DNA from: Chromobacterium sinusclupearum
GTDB taxonomy: Bacteria; Pseudomonadota; Gammaproteobacteria; Burkholderiales; Chromobacteriaceae
Direction: 5' to 3'
NCBI RefSeq assembly: GCF_002902845.1
Contig: NZ_PPTF01000064.1
Coordinates: forward strand, 26,505 to 61,075
DNA length: 34,571 nucleotides
The position numbers and the translations under genes are program-made. Below, piece after piece: positions 7,488-16,864 of the stretch (its first letter is position 1; each line of letters starts with the position of its first letter). The notes under the pieces are model-generated. The model did not search any database, was not told the origin of the DNA, and saw nothing but the letters and a program-made list of their open reading frames with translations.

Positions 7488-9049
7488 TCTTCCCGTTGCT
7501 GTTGCTGATGGACGTGTTCGATCGCGTCTATCATCAGCGCGTTGACCACGGTGGCCGCCCACGGCGAGCCGCCGCGGGTGCCGCGGTTGGTGATGCGCGG
7601 CACTTGCAGCAGCGCGCGCAGCTCTTCCTTGCATTCGCGGGTGCCGACGAAGCCCACCGGCAGGCCGACGACCAACTGCGGCCGCCAGCCGTGCTCGCGC
7701 ACCAGCCGCACCACTTCGCGGATCGCGGTCGGCGCGTCGCCTATCGCCACCACGCAGTCGTTGCCGAATTTCTGCCACGCCCGGCGGATGCCGGCGGCGG
7801 AGCGGGTGAGGCCGCTGGCTTCGGCCAAGAGCCGGGTTTCCTCGTCGTGCACGCCGCACCAGGTTTCCACTTCCAGCTGGCGCAGCACCTCGCGCTTGAG
7901 GCCGGTTTCCACCATGGTGACGTCGGTGACCACGCGGCGGCAGCGCAGCAGCGCGCGCATGCCGGTTTCGCAGGCGCCGGCCGAGAAAAACAGATCGTCC
8001 ACGCTGTTGAAATCGCCGGTGGTGTGCACCAGCCGCATCAGCGCGGTGCGCTGTTCGGTTGGGAAGGCCGACCAGTCGCGGCCTTCGGCTATGATGCGCA
8101 TGCTTTCGGCTTCGATAGGATGCGGGGTGTAGCGTTTCCAGGCCGGCGGCTGATTGGCGGCAGGCTCGCGCTCCAGCAGGCCGCGCACCTTGCCGTGGTG
8201 GCCGCGCTGCGGCTCGCCCACCTGCTGCTCGAAGCCGACGATCTGCACCCGGTACTTGCATAGCGCGCAGTTCATCGCCGCGCGGCCTTCCACGCCTTCC
8301 TGCGCTCGTTCCAGGAACACCTCGGCCACTTGGGCATCCGGGCCCAGGTAGCCGGCGCTCAGCACCTCGATTTCCGGATGGCGCGCCGCCAGGTCCGCCG
8401 CCGCGCCGTAGATGCGCTTGACCAGCACGCCGTCGAACAGGAAGTAGGGCAGCACCACGATGCGGCGGTAGCCCAGCATGGCGGCGGCGCGCAGGCCATC
8501 GGCCACCAGCGGTTTGGCGGTGCCGGAATAGCAGACGAAGGAGGCGGCGAAGCCCAGGCCTTCTTCCAGTATCCGCGCGAGCTTGGAGATTTCGGAATTG
8601 GCGTCCGGGTCCGAGGTGCCGCGGCCGACGACGACCAGACAGGCGTCATTGCGCGAGATGGTCTGCGGCGACGCGGCCTCGGCCTCGACGATGCGCTGGC
8701 GGCACAGCGCCAGCAGCCGCGGATGGAGGTCCAGCGCCGCGCCGAAGTGAAAAGCGATGCCGGGATGCGCCTGCTGCAGCGCCAATAGCTCGCTGGGCAT
8801 GTCGTTCTTGGCATGGGTGGCGGCCAAGAGCACGCCGGGCACCATCACCACCGTCTTGGCGCCAGCGGCGATCACCTGGTCAACTGCCTCGTCTATGGTC
8901 GGGTGGGCGAACTCCAGAAAACCGTGGGCGACGGGGCGCACGCCGGCGCGCGCCTTCAGCGCGTCCACCAGCTGCATGAACTCGTTGACCCCGTCCGGGT
9001 CGCGGCTGCCGTGGCCGGCCAATACGATGGCGTAGTCTTGCGCGCTCAT
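7484..9049 (-). CDS. CbiX-CbiC fusion: sirohydrochlorin cobaltochelatase and precorrin-8X methylmutase
   Basis: One 521-residue protein. Residues 1 to about 290 are a long-type CbiX with two chelatase halves: GHGSRDP (12-18) with a second likely catalytic histidine H79 in AATHAKND, and a repeat half around VGRGTSDPD (141-149). Near its end is M259-N-C261-A-L-C264, matching the MXCXXC motif of CbiX-long proteins that hold a 4Fe-4S centre. Residues about 303-521 are CbiC/CobH, which moves the C11 methyl to C12, with VHTTGD (341-346, catalytic-type H342) and [16 protein letters not shown] (462-477). The frame is open across the joint. The start is set by the ATGA overlap with cbiE. The fusion joins an early and a late step of the pathway. 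Confidence 0.92.
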   Translation of the reverse strand: MSAQDYAIVLAGHGSRDPDGVNEFMQLVDALKARAGVRPVAHGFLEFAHPTIDEAVDQVIAAGAKTVVMVPGVLLAATHAKNDMPSELLALQQAHPGIAFHFGAALDLHPRLLALCRQRIVEAEAASPQTISRNDACLVVVGRGTSDPDANSEISKLARILEEGLGFAASFVCYSGTAKPLVADGLRAAAMLGYRRIVVLPYFLFDGVLVKRIYGAAADLAARHPEIEVLSAGYLGPDAQVAEVFLERAQEGVEGRAAMNCALCKYRVQIVGFEQQVGEPQRGHHGKVRGLLEREPAANQPPAWKRYTPHPIEAESMRIIAEGRDWSAFPTEQRTALMRLVHTTGDFNSVDDLFFSAGACETGMRALLRCRRVVTDVTMVETGLKREVLRQLEVETWCGVHDEETRLLAEASGLTRSAAGIRRAWQKFGNDCVVAIGDAPTAIREVVRLVREHGWRPQLVVGLPVGFVGTRECKEELRALLQVPRITNRGTRGGSPWAATVVNALMIDAIEHVHQQQQREE

Positions 9050-9747
9050 TTGTGGGGCGGCTCGATCTGGCTGTCCATCGGCGCGAGCGTGCGGATCAGC
9101 ATGATGCTCATGTCGGAGAAGCGCTGCGCTGCGCACTCGGCCAGCGTGCCGCGCCATTCCGCCTCGTTACGGGTCAGGTTTTCCCATACTTCCACCGGCT
9201 GGCCGGCTGGGATGTCGTTTTCCAGCAGGTAGGTGGCGATGTGCCAGGGCATGAAGGAGCGCGCCTCGTCCCAGGGGCAAGGGATCACGATGGCGTTGCG
9301 GCCGTCTTGAAGCACGTGAACCAGGTGGCGCTTGAACGGGGTCAGGTCGCCGCGGCGGTGGAAGGTGATGAAGCTGGTTTCGTCGAAGCACACCTTGCCG
9401 CGCGAGGCCAGGATCTGCGCCGACGAGATGCCGGGTATCGTTTCCACCGGGTGGCCGCAGGCGCGCTCCACCCGCTCCAGGTACTGGAAGCCGCTGAAGT
9501 GGATGTCGCCCATGAACACCACCACGCACTTTTTGCCGGCATGGTGGCGCTCGGCGACGATGTCCAGCTGGGCCACCTGGTCGCGGTAGCCCATCTGGAT
9601 CACTTCGGCGCTGTCCGGGATCAGCGGGCGGACCACGTCCACCACCGCGTTGAAGCCAGCCACCACGTCGGCCTCGCGTATCAGTTGGGCCGAGCGCTGC
9701 GGCAGGTAGCCGATGTCGCCGGGGCCGGCGCCTATGCAGATGATCAT
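9046..9747 (-). CDS. cbiE: CbiE, precorrin-6Y/7 C5-methyltransferase subunit
   Basis: A 233-residue tetrapyrrole methylase of the CbiE class, which methylates C5 of the ring. It opens [16 protein letters not shown] and has [13 protein letters not shown], a histidine/arginine segment TFHRRGD, and the typical ending [17 protein letters not shown] with FSDMSIMLI. CobL is the fusion of CbiE with the decarboxylating methyltransferase CbiT; here only the CbiE part is encoded and no CbiT domain was seen in the window. ATGA overlaps join it to cobA and to cbiX-cbiC. Confidence 0.85.
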   Translation of the reverse strand: MIICIGAGPGDIGYLPQRSAQLIREADVVAGFNAVVDVVRPLIPDSAEVIQMGYRDQVAQLDIVAERHHAGKKCVVVFMGDIHFSGFQYLERVERACGHPVETIPGISSAQILASRGKVCFDETSFITFHRRGDLTPFKRHLVHVLQDGRNAIVIPCPWDEARSFMPWHIATYLLENDIPAGQPVEVWENLTRNEAEWRGTLAECAAQRFSDMSIMLIRTLAPMDSQIEPPHK

Positions 9748-10505
9748 GCGTATTCCTTGCTTGTTTCATTGGCGGCGGACGGACTACAGGACGCCAGCGC
9801 CACCGTCGGTCCGATGACGATCAGCGCCGGGCTGTGGATGCCGGCCGCGTGCATGTCTTGTTCCAGCGTGTCCAGCGTGCTCAGCACTTGGCGCTGCTGC
9901 GGCAGCGTGCCGTTTTCAATCGCCGCCGCCGGGGTGTCGGGTTTCAGGCCGTGGCGCAGCAGTTCGGCGCGGATCCAGGGCAGCCGTTTGACGCCCATAT
10001 AGATCACCAGCGTCATGCCGCTTTGCGCCAGCGCCTGCCAGTTGGGCTCGTCGCCGTCCTGGTGCGGGTGGCCGGAGACGAAACAAACGCCGTGGACGAA
10101 ATGGCGATGGGTCAGCGGGATGCCCAGCGTGGCTGGCACCGCCAGGCCGGCGCTGAGGCCGTTGACGATTTCCACCTCGACGCCAGCCGCTTGCAGCGTC
10201 AGCATTTCCTCGCCGCCGCGGCCGAAGACGAAGGGGTCGCCGCCCTTGAGGCGCGCCACCGTCTTGCCGGCGCGGGCCTCGTCTATCATCCGCTGCTCGA
10301 TGGCCGCCTGCGGTGTCGACGGGCAGCCGCCGCGCTTGCCTACCGGCACGATTTTGGCGTCCGGCCGCAACATCGTTCGGATGTCCGGATGGACCAGATC
10401 GTCGACTAGCGCCACATCGGCCAGTTGCAGGCAGCGCGCGGCCTTCAGCGTCAGCATGTCCAGGTCGCCGGGGCCGGCGCCTATCAGGTAAACCTTGCCC
10501 GTCAT
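9744..10505 (-). CDS. cobA: CobA, uroporphyrinogen-III C-methyltransferase (SUMT)
   Basis: This enzyme makes precorrin-2 by two SAM-dependent methylations of uroporphyrinogen III, the branch point to B12 and sirohaem. The 253-residue protein has [50 protein letters not shown] and GIPLTHR, all classical SUMT motifs. It is the single-domain form and not a CysG fusion. One base separates its ATG from the chlI-chlD stop, and it ends in an ATGA overlap with cbiE. The C-terminus after about residue 238 is a short serine/alanine tail without family similarity. Confidence 0.95.
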   Translation of the reverse strand: MTGKVYLIGAGPGDLDMLTLKAARCLQLADVALVDDLVHPDIRTMLRPDAKIVPVGKRGGCPSTPQAAIEQRMIDEARAGKTVARLKGGDPFVFGRGGEEMLTLQAAGVEVEIVNGLSAGLAVPATLGIPLTHRHFVHGVCFVSGHPHQDGDEPNWQALAQSGMTLVIYMGVKRLPWIRAELLRHGLKPDTPAAAIENGTLPQQRQVLSTLDTLEQDMHAAGIHSPALIVIGPTVALASCSPSAANETSKEYA

Positions 10506-10506
10506 C

Positions 10507-12423
10507 TCAGCGGCCCAGTCTTTGTTGAATCGTCAATGTCAGCTGCTCGCCGGTGAGGGCGTCGCAAGCCAGGTATTCCGCGCCCAGCGCCTCGGCCAGC
10601 TCGCGGGCGCGGCCCAGGCGGACGAAGTCCTGCTCGGTGTCCAGCACCAGCGCCGGCACGCCGGCCAGCTGGCCGGCCAGGTCCAGCGCCTGCCGCCACG
10701 GGTCGCCGTCGCCATCCAGCGCCACATTGGCGCGGCCGTCGCTCAGGATCACCAGCAGTGGGGCCGGGCCGCCTAACTGGCGGGACAGCGTGTCGGCGGC
10801 CAGCGCCAGCGCGTGCGCCAGCGGCGTGCGGCCGCCGGTGGGCAGCTCGCGCAATGCCAGCTCGGCCTGTTCGACGCGGTTGCACGGCGGCAGCAGCAGT
10901 TCGGCCTGCTGGCCGCGGAAGGCGATCAGCGCCACTTGGTCGCGGCGGCGGTAGGCGTCTTCCAGCAGGCTCAGCACCGTGCCCTTGACCTGCTCCATCC
11001 GCTGGCGGGCGGCCATCGATCCGGACGCGTCGACGACCAGCAGGATCAGGTTGCCCTGCTTGGCGACGCGGACCTTGTCGTGCAGGTCGGCGCGGGTGAC
11101 GGCGAAGTGATCCGGATCGCGCAAGATCGCGTGGCGCAGCGTGGCGTCCACCGCCAGCTGGGCCGGCTGCGGATTGGCCTCTGCGCGCACGTAATGGCCG
11201 CGCTGGCGGCTGGCGCCGTCGCTGCGGCGGCCGGCCGCATCGCCGGACGAGGGCGCCTGGACGCGGATGCGGGCGATGTCGCCGGCCGGCGCGGCGGCGA
11301 AGATTTGTTCCGAACCATGGCTGGCAGGATTCGGCTCCTGCTCGCCGTCGGCGTCCGGCGGCGGCTGGGTGTGATTCTGTTCCTGCGGAGAAGGAGGCGG
11401 CGGAGGGGGCGGGTTGGACGCCTGCCGCGTCATCTGCTCCAGCTTGTCCTGGTCCAGCCCGCTTTGCTCGAACGGTTTGCGGCGGCGGCGGTGCGGCAGC
11501 ACCAGCCGGGCGGCGTCGCGGATGTCTTCGGCGCTGGCGTCGGCGCGGCCGTCCAGCGCGGCCAGCGCACGGGCGGCCTTGTTCAGCACGATGTCGGCGC
11601 GCAGGCTGCTGACGTCGAATTCGCAGCAGAGCTCGCTGACGAAGTGGAACAGGCTATCGCTGAGCCGGGTTTGCGGCAGCAGCGCGCGCGCGGCGGCGAT
11701 GTTGGCGCGCAGCGCTTCGCTGTCGGTTTGCCATTGGGCGGCGAAGCCGGCTGGGTCGGCCTCGAAGGCCAGGCGGCGGCGCACCACCTCGGCGCGCAGG
11801 GCGGGCTCGCGCGGCGCGGCCACGTCCACCATCAGGCCGAAGCGGTCCAGCAACTGCGGCCGCAGATCGCCTTCCTCCTGGTTCATCGTGCCCAGCAACG
11901 TCACCCGCGCCGGGTGGCTGACCGCCAGGCCCTCGCGCTCGACGGTGTTGACGCCCATCGCGGCGGCGTCCAGCAGCACGTCCACCAGGTGGTCGGCCAG
12001 CAGATTCACTTCGTCGATGTAGAGCATGCCGCGGTGGGCCGCCGCCAACAGGCCGGGCTTGAACGCCTGCTTGCCGCCCTGCAGCGCCTTTTCGAAGTCC
12101 AGGCTGCCCAGCACGCGGTCCTCGGTGGCGCCCAGCGGCAGGTTGATGAAGGGCACCGGGCCGTCATGCAGCGCGCGCGCGTCGCCGGAGCACACCGGGC
12201 ACAGCGGCAGCGGATGGTCGGGCTCGCAGTTGTAGCCGCAACCGGTCGCCCGGCGTATCGCCGGCAGCACGGCGGCCAGGCCGCGCGCGGCGGTGCTCTT
12301 GGCGCTGCCCTTGTCGCCGCGCACCAGCACGCCGCCGACGGTGGGGTCCACCGCGCAGATCAGCAGCGCCTGCTTCAGTTGCTCTTGGCCGACGATGGCG
12401 GCGAAGGGGTAGATCGGACTCAT
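10507..12423 (-). CDS. ChlI-ChlD fusion, AAA+/VWA partner of the CobN cobaltochelatase
   Basis: A 638-residue protein joining the two small subunits of the chelatase motor. Residues 1 to about 315 are an AAA+ ATPase like BchI/ChlI: Walker A GDKGSAKST (36-44), four cysteines (C62, C66, C75, C78) that may hold a metal, Walker B LYIDEVNLL (134-142) and LLDRFGL (191-197). A proline-rich, acidic linker (about 337-370) leads to a von Willebrand A domain with the MIDAS motif DASGSM (465-470) and GGRTPL. No chlorophyll genes are present, and the gene sits between cobN and cobA, so ATP-driven cobalt insertion with CobN is the likely job. It replaces CobS and CobT, which are not in the window. Confidence 0.9.
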   Translation of the reverse strand: MSPIYPFAAIVGQEQLKQALLICAVDPTVGGVLVRGDKGSAKSTAARGLAAVLPAIRRATGCGYNCEPDHPLPLCPVCSGDARALHDGPVPFINLPLGATEDRVLGSLDFEKALQGGKQAFKPGLLAAAHRGMLYIDEVNLLADHLVDVLLDAAAMGVNTVEREGLAVSHPARVTLLGTMNQEEGDLRPQLLDRFGLMVDVAAPREPALRAEVVRRRLAFEADPAGFAAQWQTDSEALRANIAAARALLPQTRLSDSLFHFVSELCCEFDVSSLRADIVLNKAARALAALDGRADASAEDIRDAARLVLPHRRRRKPFEQSGLDQDKLEQMTRQASNPPPPPPPSPQEQNHTQPPPDADGEQEPNPASHGSEQIFAAAPAGDIARIRVQAPSSGDAAGRRSDGASRQRGHYVRAEANPQPAQLAVDATLRHAILRDPDHFAVTRADLHDKVRVAKQGNLILLVVDASGSMAARQRMEQVKGTVLSLLEDAYRRRDQVALIAFRGQQAELLLPPCNRVEQAELALRELPTGGRTPLAHALALAADTLSRQLGGPAPLLVILSDGRANVALDGDGDPWRQALDLAGQLAGVPALVLDTEQDFVRLGRARELAEALGAEYLACDALTGEQLTLTIQQRLGR

Positions 12424-15400
12424 GCTTTGTTCTCTCCGCGCGCTTCCAGCAGCGCTTCGCTATCCAGATGCAGCTGTTGCAGGGCGGCCAGCGTGTCCGG
12501 GTCCGGCTCCGCCCACAGTTGGCGCTGCGCGGCTTCCAGCAGGCGGTCGGTGATGGCGTTCAGCGCCCACGGGTTGCTGTCGGCGAAGAACTGCTGCATC
12601 GCCGGGTCCAGCGCGTAGCTTTGCGCCAGTTGTTCATAGACCCAGTCGTCCACCACCTGGGCGGTGGCGTCGTAGCCGAACAGGTAATCGACGGTGGCGG
12701 TCAGCTCCAGCGCGCCCTTGTAGCCGTGCTTCTGGATGCCAGCGATCCACTTCGGGTTGGCCACCCGCGAGCGGAACACCCGCAGCACTTCCTCTTTCAG
12801 ACCGCGCACGGCAGGCAGCTCCGGATTGTGGCTGTCGCCGAAGAAGGCGCGCGGCTGGTGGCCGCTGAGGCTGCGTATCGTCGCGATCATCCCGCCGTGG
12901 TATTGCAGGTAGTCGTCGCTGTCGAAGATGTCGTGTTCGCGGTTGTCCTGGTTGTGCAGGGCGACTTCCACGCCCGCCAGCCGATGGCGCAGCGCGTCGC
13001 GGGCGTCGGCGCCGTTGGCCTCGCGGCCGTAGGCGTAGCCGCCCCAGTTGACGTAGGCGGTGGCGAAATCGGCGTCGTTCTGCCAGTTCTGCTCGTTGAT
13101 CAGCGGCAGGATGCCGGCGCCGTAGCTGCCCGGTTTGGCGCCGAACACGCGGTACAGCGATTGCGCGTCGGAGTCGGGCAGCTTGCCTAAGAGTTCGTTC
13201 TTCAGGTCGGCCAGGTAGTGCTTGCGCAGGAAGTTCTGCTCCGCCGGCTCGTCCAGCCGCGCCACGGTGTGCACCGCCTCGTCTACCAGCGCAATCAGGT
13301 GCGGGAAGGCGTCGCGGAAGAAGCCGCTGATGCGCACGGTGACGTCGATGCGCGGCCGGTCCAGCTCGGCCAAGGGGATCACTTCCAGGCCCTGCACGCG
13401 GCGGCTTTCCTGCTGCCAGCGCGGCTTGACGCCGAGCAGCGACAGGATTTCGGCGATGTCGTCGCCGTGGGTGCGCATCGCGCTGGTGCCCCACACGCTG
13501 ATGGCCACCGATTCCGGATATTGGCCGGTTTCCTTCAGATGGCGGGCCAGCATCTCGCGCGCCAGGCCGTCGCCTATGCGCCAAGCGGCTTGCGACGGCA
13601 GGCTGCGCGGGTCCACCGAGTAGAAATTGCGGCCGGTGGGCAGGATGTGGGCCATGCCGCGCGTCGGCGCGCCGCTGGGGCCGGCCGGCACATAGCCGCC
13701 TTCCAGGCCGCGCAACAGGTTGTCTATCTCTTCGGCGGTGCGGGCGAGCTTGAGACACAGCTGGTCGCAGATGAAGTTCAGCACCCGTTCCAGATCGGCG
13801 TTCGGCTCGACGCCGGGCAGGATGTTTTCGACAGCGGCCGGGATGGCTGCGGCGTGGTAGCCGCGCGCGGCCAGCTCGGCGATCAGCGCGCGCGATAGTT
13901 TCATTACCGCGTCGTGCGCGTCGGCGCGGGTGACCAGCGGCTGGCCGGCCAATGCCTGCAAGGCGGCTGGCGTCTCGGAAAGGCGCTTGCCCTGGTCTTG
14001 CTGCCATAGGACCCAATCGCCCCCGCAGGCCGCCGCGACGCTGGCCGGCAGGCCGGGTATGGCCAGATTGGGCAGCCGGGTCAGCGCCAGCAGCATGTCG
14101 ACCAGCGCCTCGCCCTGCGGCGCGTTGCCCAGCACGTGCAGGCCGTCGCGGATCTGCGCCGCGCCCAGCTCGCACAGATAGCCGTCTATGTCTTCGATCA
14201 GGTGGGCGACGTCGACGCCGTCCATCTTGGCCAGGCTCAGCGGCACGCCGTCTTCGTTCAGCGTGTCGTCCCAGTCGTGGTCATGGTCGTGGTGGTCGTG
14301 GCCGTGATGATCGTGATGGTGGTCATGGTGATGGCCGTGGTCGCCATGATGGTGATGATGGCGACCATGGTCGTGGCCGTGCGCGGCCTTGGCCGGGCGG
14401 TATTTCGCCGCAGCGGCCGTCGCCGGCTTCATCGCGGCCGCCGGCTTGGCTGCCTGCGGCCGGTACTTGCCGTGGACGGCGGCGGGCGCGCGCTGATGGC
14501 CGCCATGCGGATGATCGTGGCCATGGTCGTGATCGTGATGATGCTCGTGCTCATGCCCGTGATCGTGGTCATGGTCGTGCTTCAGCATCGCCGCCAGGTC
14601 GGTGTCGAGCTTGGCTTCCTTGATCAGGTCCCAGATCTGCTGCTGCAGCAGCGGCAGTTTGTTTGGGTCCAGCAGCTCCACCTGGTAGTACTCGTCCACC
14701 AGCTGGGTCAGCTGCGCCAGCGGGCCGTAGCTGTCGGCGGTGGTCATCGTCGGCGTCAGGTGGTCGATGATCACCGCGTGGCCGCGGCGCTTGGCTTGCG
14801 AGCCTTCGCCCGGATCGTTGACGATGAAGGGGTAGAACAGAGGCATGTCGCCCAGCAGCGCGTCCGGGAAGCAGTTCTGCGACAGGCCCACGCCCTTGCC
14901 CGGCAGCCATTCCAGCGTGCCGTGCTTGCCGACGTGGACGATGGCGTCGGCTCGCCAGTCGTCGCGCAGCCAGCGGTACAGCGCGTAGTAGTGGTGGGTG
15001 GGCGGCAGGTCCGGGGTGTGGTAGATGGCGTCCGGGTCCATGCCGTAGCCGCGCGGCGGCTGCAGCGCGACGAAGACATTGCCGTAATCCAGGCCGGAAA
15101 ATACCAGTTCGTCGCCGTCGACGTAGGCGCCGCCCGGCGGCTGGCCCCAGCGTTGCAGCATCTTGTCGCGCAGCGCGTCGGGCAGCTCGTCGAACCAGGC
15201 CTGGTAGCGCTTGGCCGGCACGCGGGCGGCGGCGTTCCGCATCTGCTCGGCGCTCAGATAGTCCTGGTCGTAAGCGCCGCGGTCTATCAGCTCGTGCATC
15301 AGCGCGTCGCTGTCTGGCGGCAGCTCCGCCATTTGGTAGCCGCGCGTCTGCATGCCGCGCAGCATCGCATAGAGAGATGCCGGCGAGTCCAGCCCCACCG

Positions 15401-16538
15401 CGTTGCCTATCTGTGAGGCCTTGCTGTTGGAGTTGGTGAAGATGAAGGCGATGCGCTTGTCGGCATTGGGCACATGGCGCAGCCGCGCCAGCCGGGCGGC
15501 GATGCCGGCCAGGCGGCGGGCGCGGTCAGGCAAGGGCGCGTATTGCTCGGCCTGGCCGGCTTCCGCCGGCTGCTTGAAGCTCAGCGGCACGCCGATGATG
15601 CGGCCGTCGAATTCCGGCAGCGCCACATTCATCGCGGTGTCCAGCGGGTTGAAGCCGCGGTCGGACGCTTCCCACTGTTCGCGGGTCATGCTGCTGGTGA
15701 TCGCCTGCAGCACCGGCAGGTCCAGCTGGTCCGACGCCTCCACCGCCCAGCCAGGTTGGGTGGGGCCGTCGTTGTTGATGTCGCCCATCGCGAACGAGGT
15801 TGTATTGATCAGCAAGGACACCTGGGCGCGCGGGTCGGCCAATAGCGCCAGCGCCGCCGGCAACCCGTCTTGAGCGATGGTCCGCAAGGACGAGGTGAAC
15901 ACCGGCAGCGCGTTGACGCCGCGTTCGGCCAGGCAATCCACCAGCAGGTCGATGAAGCGGGTGTTGCCGGACAACCAATGGGCGCGGTAGAAGCACAGGC
16001 CCACGGTCGGCCAGTCCGGGTTGCGGATGCCAAGCCAGTCGTCGAGCGAGCAGGGCGCAGCCAGCTCCGGGTGGTAGACGCCGTGCTCTGGCAGCGGCTG
16101 CGGGCTCAGGTAGCCGAAGCCGGTCAGCAGCAGCCGGTCGGCCAGGCAGCGCATCATCTCGCCCAAGTTGGCGCTGCCGCCTGCCTGCAGATAGGCGTGG
16201 ACATCCTGCTGCAGCGATACCGGCGCGCTGCATAGCGCTTGCAATTCCGGGTCCGGCTCGCCGGTGCCGCTGACCACGATGACCGCAGCCTGCAGCCGGC
16301 GGGCGTGGGCCAGTAGCCGCTCCAGGCCGGGTATCGCGTCGGCGCGGCCCAGCACGCGCAGCACGATAGCGCGGGCGCTGGCAAGCTGGCCGTCCAGCAG
16401 CGCCTGCATCGCCGCCTCGTCGGCCAGGCTTTGCAGCGCGATGCCGGCGACCGCGGGGAAATCCTCAGGCCAGCGCGCGCGCGACAGCGCGGCGAGGTCG
16501 GTGCCGGCATGACTTAACAAGGCAATTTTGGCGCTCAT
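12420..16538 (-). CDS. cobN: CobN, large cobaltochelatase subunit with histidine-rich insert
   Basis: CobN binds hydrogenobyrinic acid a,c-diamide and inserts cobalt, the late-insertion step of the aerobic B12 route. At 1372 residues it is about 100 longer than usual. The core shows HVGKHGTLEWLPGKGVGLS (535-553) and the long CobN/BchH-type C-terminal half, with DVTVRISGFFRD and WGGYAYGRE. The extra length is one insert at residues 654-755 with 38 histidines, alternating with aspartate or in runs, split by a proline/alanine/lysine spacer holding two KYRP repeats. The insert lies after the segment ending DTDLAAMLK. A metal-loading role is inferred. ATGA overlaps join it to the ferredoxin gene and chlI-chlD. 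Confidence 0.95.
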   Translation of the reverse strand: MSAKIALLSHAGTDLAALSRARWPEDFPAVAGIALQSLADEAAMQALLDGQLASARAIVLRVLGRADAIPGLERLLAHARRLQAAVIVVSGTGEPDPELQALCSAPVSLQQDVHAYLQAGGSANLGEMMRCLADRLLLTGFGYLSPQPLPEHGVYHPELAAPCSLDDWLGIRNPDWPTVGLCFYRAHWLSGNTRFIDLLVDCLAERGVNALPVFTSSLRTIAQDGLPAALALLADPRAQVSLLINTTSFAMGDINNDGPTQPGWAVEASDQLDLPVLQAITSSMTREQWEASDRGFNPLDTAMNVALPEFDGRIIGVPLSFKQPAEAGQAEQYAPLPDRARRLAGIAARLARLRHVPNADKRIAFIFTNSNSKASQIGNAVGLDSPASLYAMLRGMQTRGYQMAELPPDSDALMHELIDRGAYDQDYLSAEQMRNAAARVPAKRYQAWFDELPDALRDKMLQRWGQPPGGAYVDGDELVFSGLDYGNVFVALQPPRGYGMDPDAIYHTPDLPPTHHYYALYRWLRDDWRADAIVHVGKHGTLEWLPGKGVGLSQNCFPDALLGDMPLFYPFIVNDPGEGSQAKRRGHAVIIDHLTPTMTTADSYGPLAQLTQLVDEYYQVELLDPNKLPLLQQQIWDLIKEAKLDTDLAAMLKHDHDHDHGHEHEHHHDHDHGHDHPHGGHQRAPAAVHGKYRPQAAKPAAAMKPATAAAAKYRPAKAAHGHDHGRHHHHHGDHGHHHDHHHDHHGHDHHDHDHDWDDTLNEDGVPLSLAKMDGVDVAHLIEDIDGYLCELGAAQIRDGLHVLGNAPQGEALVDMLLALTRLPNLAIPGLPASVAAACGGDWVLWQQDQGKRLSETPAALQALAGQPLVTRADAHDAVMKLSRALIAELAARGYHAAAIPAAVENILPGVEPNADLERVLNFICDQLCLKLARTAEEIDNLLRGLEGGYVPAGPSGAPTRGMAHILPTGRNFYSVDPRSLPSQAAWRIGDGLAREMLARHLKETGQYPESVAISVWGTSAMRTHGDDIAEILSLLGVKPRWQQESRRVQGLEVIPLAELDRPRIDVTVRISGFFRDAFPHLIALVDEAVHTVARLDEPAEQNFLRKHYLADLKNELLGKLPDSDAQSLYRVFGAKPGSYGAGILPLINEQNWQNDADFATAYVNWGGYAYGREANGADARDALRHRLAGVEVALHNQDNREHDIFDSDDYLQYHGGMIATIRSLSGHQPRAFFGDSHNPELPAVRGLKEEVLRVFRSRVANPKWIAGIQKHGYKGALELTATVDYLFGYDATAQVVDDWVYEQLAQSYALDPAMQQFFADSNPWALNAITDRLLEAAQRQLWAEPDPDTLAALQQLHLDSEALLEARGENKA
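14274..14579 (-). repeat. DNA encoding the histidine-rich block of CobN
   Basis: On the plus strand this appears as a low-complexity tract of repeated GTGGTCATG- and GTGATGG-like units. It encodes CobN residues 654-755, two histidine/aspartate blocks (654-681 and 720-755) around an alanine/proline/lysine spacer. Such imperfect short repeats can change length by slippage while keeping frame. Confidence 0.85.
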
Positions 16539-16864
16539 GCCTGGGTCTCCGGGGCGATGTCGCCGATGCCGGTTTTATGGAAGATTAATTCTTCGACAGG
16601 CGAGCCATCGCGCAGATGCTGGCAGACGATGCGCTCGACGTCGGCTTCGCTGACTTTGCGATACCAGACGCCGTCCGGGTACACCACCATCACCGGACCC
16701 TCCTTGCACACGGCGAAGCAGTGGCTGCGGGTGCGTTTGGCGCGCAGGCCTTCGCAGGCGTCTATCGTGCGGCCCAGGTGCAGAAACATCGCTTCCGAGC
16801 CCTCGCCGTCAGGGGTGCAGCGTGAGCCGGTGCACATCAGCACGTGTTTGTCGTGCGTTCTCAT
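16535..16864 (-). CDS. Thioredoxin-like [2Fe-2S] ferredoxin of the B12 cluster
   Basis: A 109-residue protein resembling the thioredoxin-fold [2Fe-2S] ferredoxins found beside cobN and cobalt transporter genes. The cysteines are C11 and C16 near the N-terminus, C37, and the pair C49-x3-C53 (CFAVC), followed by EGPVMVVYPDGVWY and an end EELIFHKT typical of this family. It probably supplies electrons for a corrin step or keeps cobalt reduced, but no direct partner can be read from sequence. The start is fixed by the ATGA overlap with the permease gene, and the stop overlaps cobN by ATGA. Confidence 0.85.
   Translation of the reverse strand: MRTHDKHVLMCTGSRCTPDGEGSEAMFLHLGRTIDACEGLRAKRTRSHCFAVCKEGPVMVVYPDGVWYRKVSEADVERIVCQHLRDGSPVEELIFHKTGIGDIAPETQA

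Noticed and set aside
10507..12423. Magnesium chelatase for chlorophyll synthesis
   Set aside because: The AAA+ and VWA subunits are shared by Mg and Co chelatases; location between cobN and cobA and lack of other chlorophyll genes point to cobalt.
10813..12618. A 601-codon open frame on the plus strand
   Set aside because: It lies antisense to chlI-chlD and the end of cobN and reads glutamine-, arginine- and alanine-rich text without domains, a common effect of high GC at third positions.
14274..14579. Repetitive tract that could be taken for a tandem or CRISPR-like repeat array
   Set aside because: Units are short and imperfect, there are no spacers of even length, and the tract encodes the in-frame histidine block of CobN.
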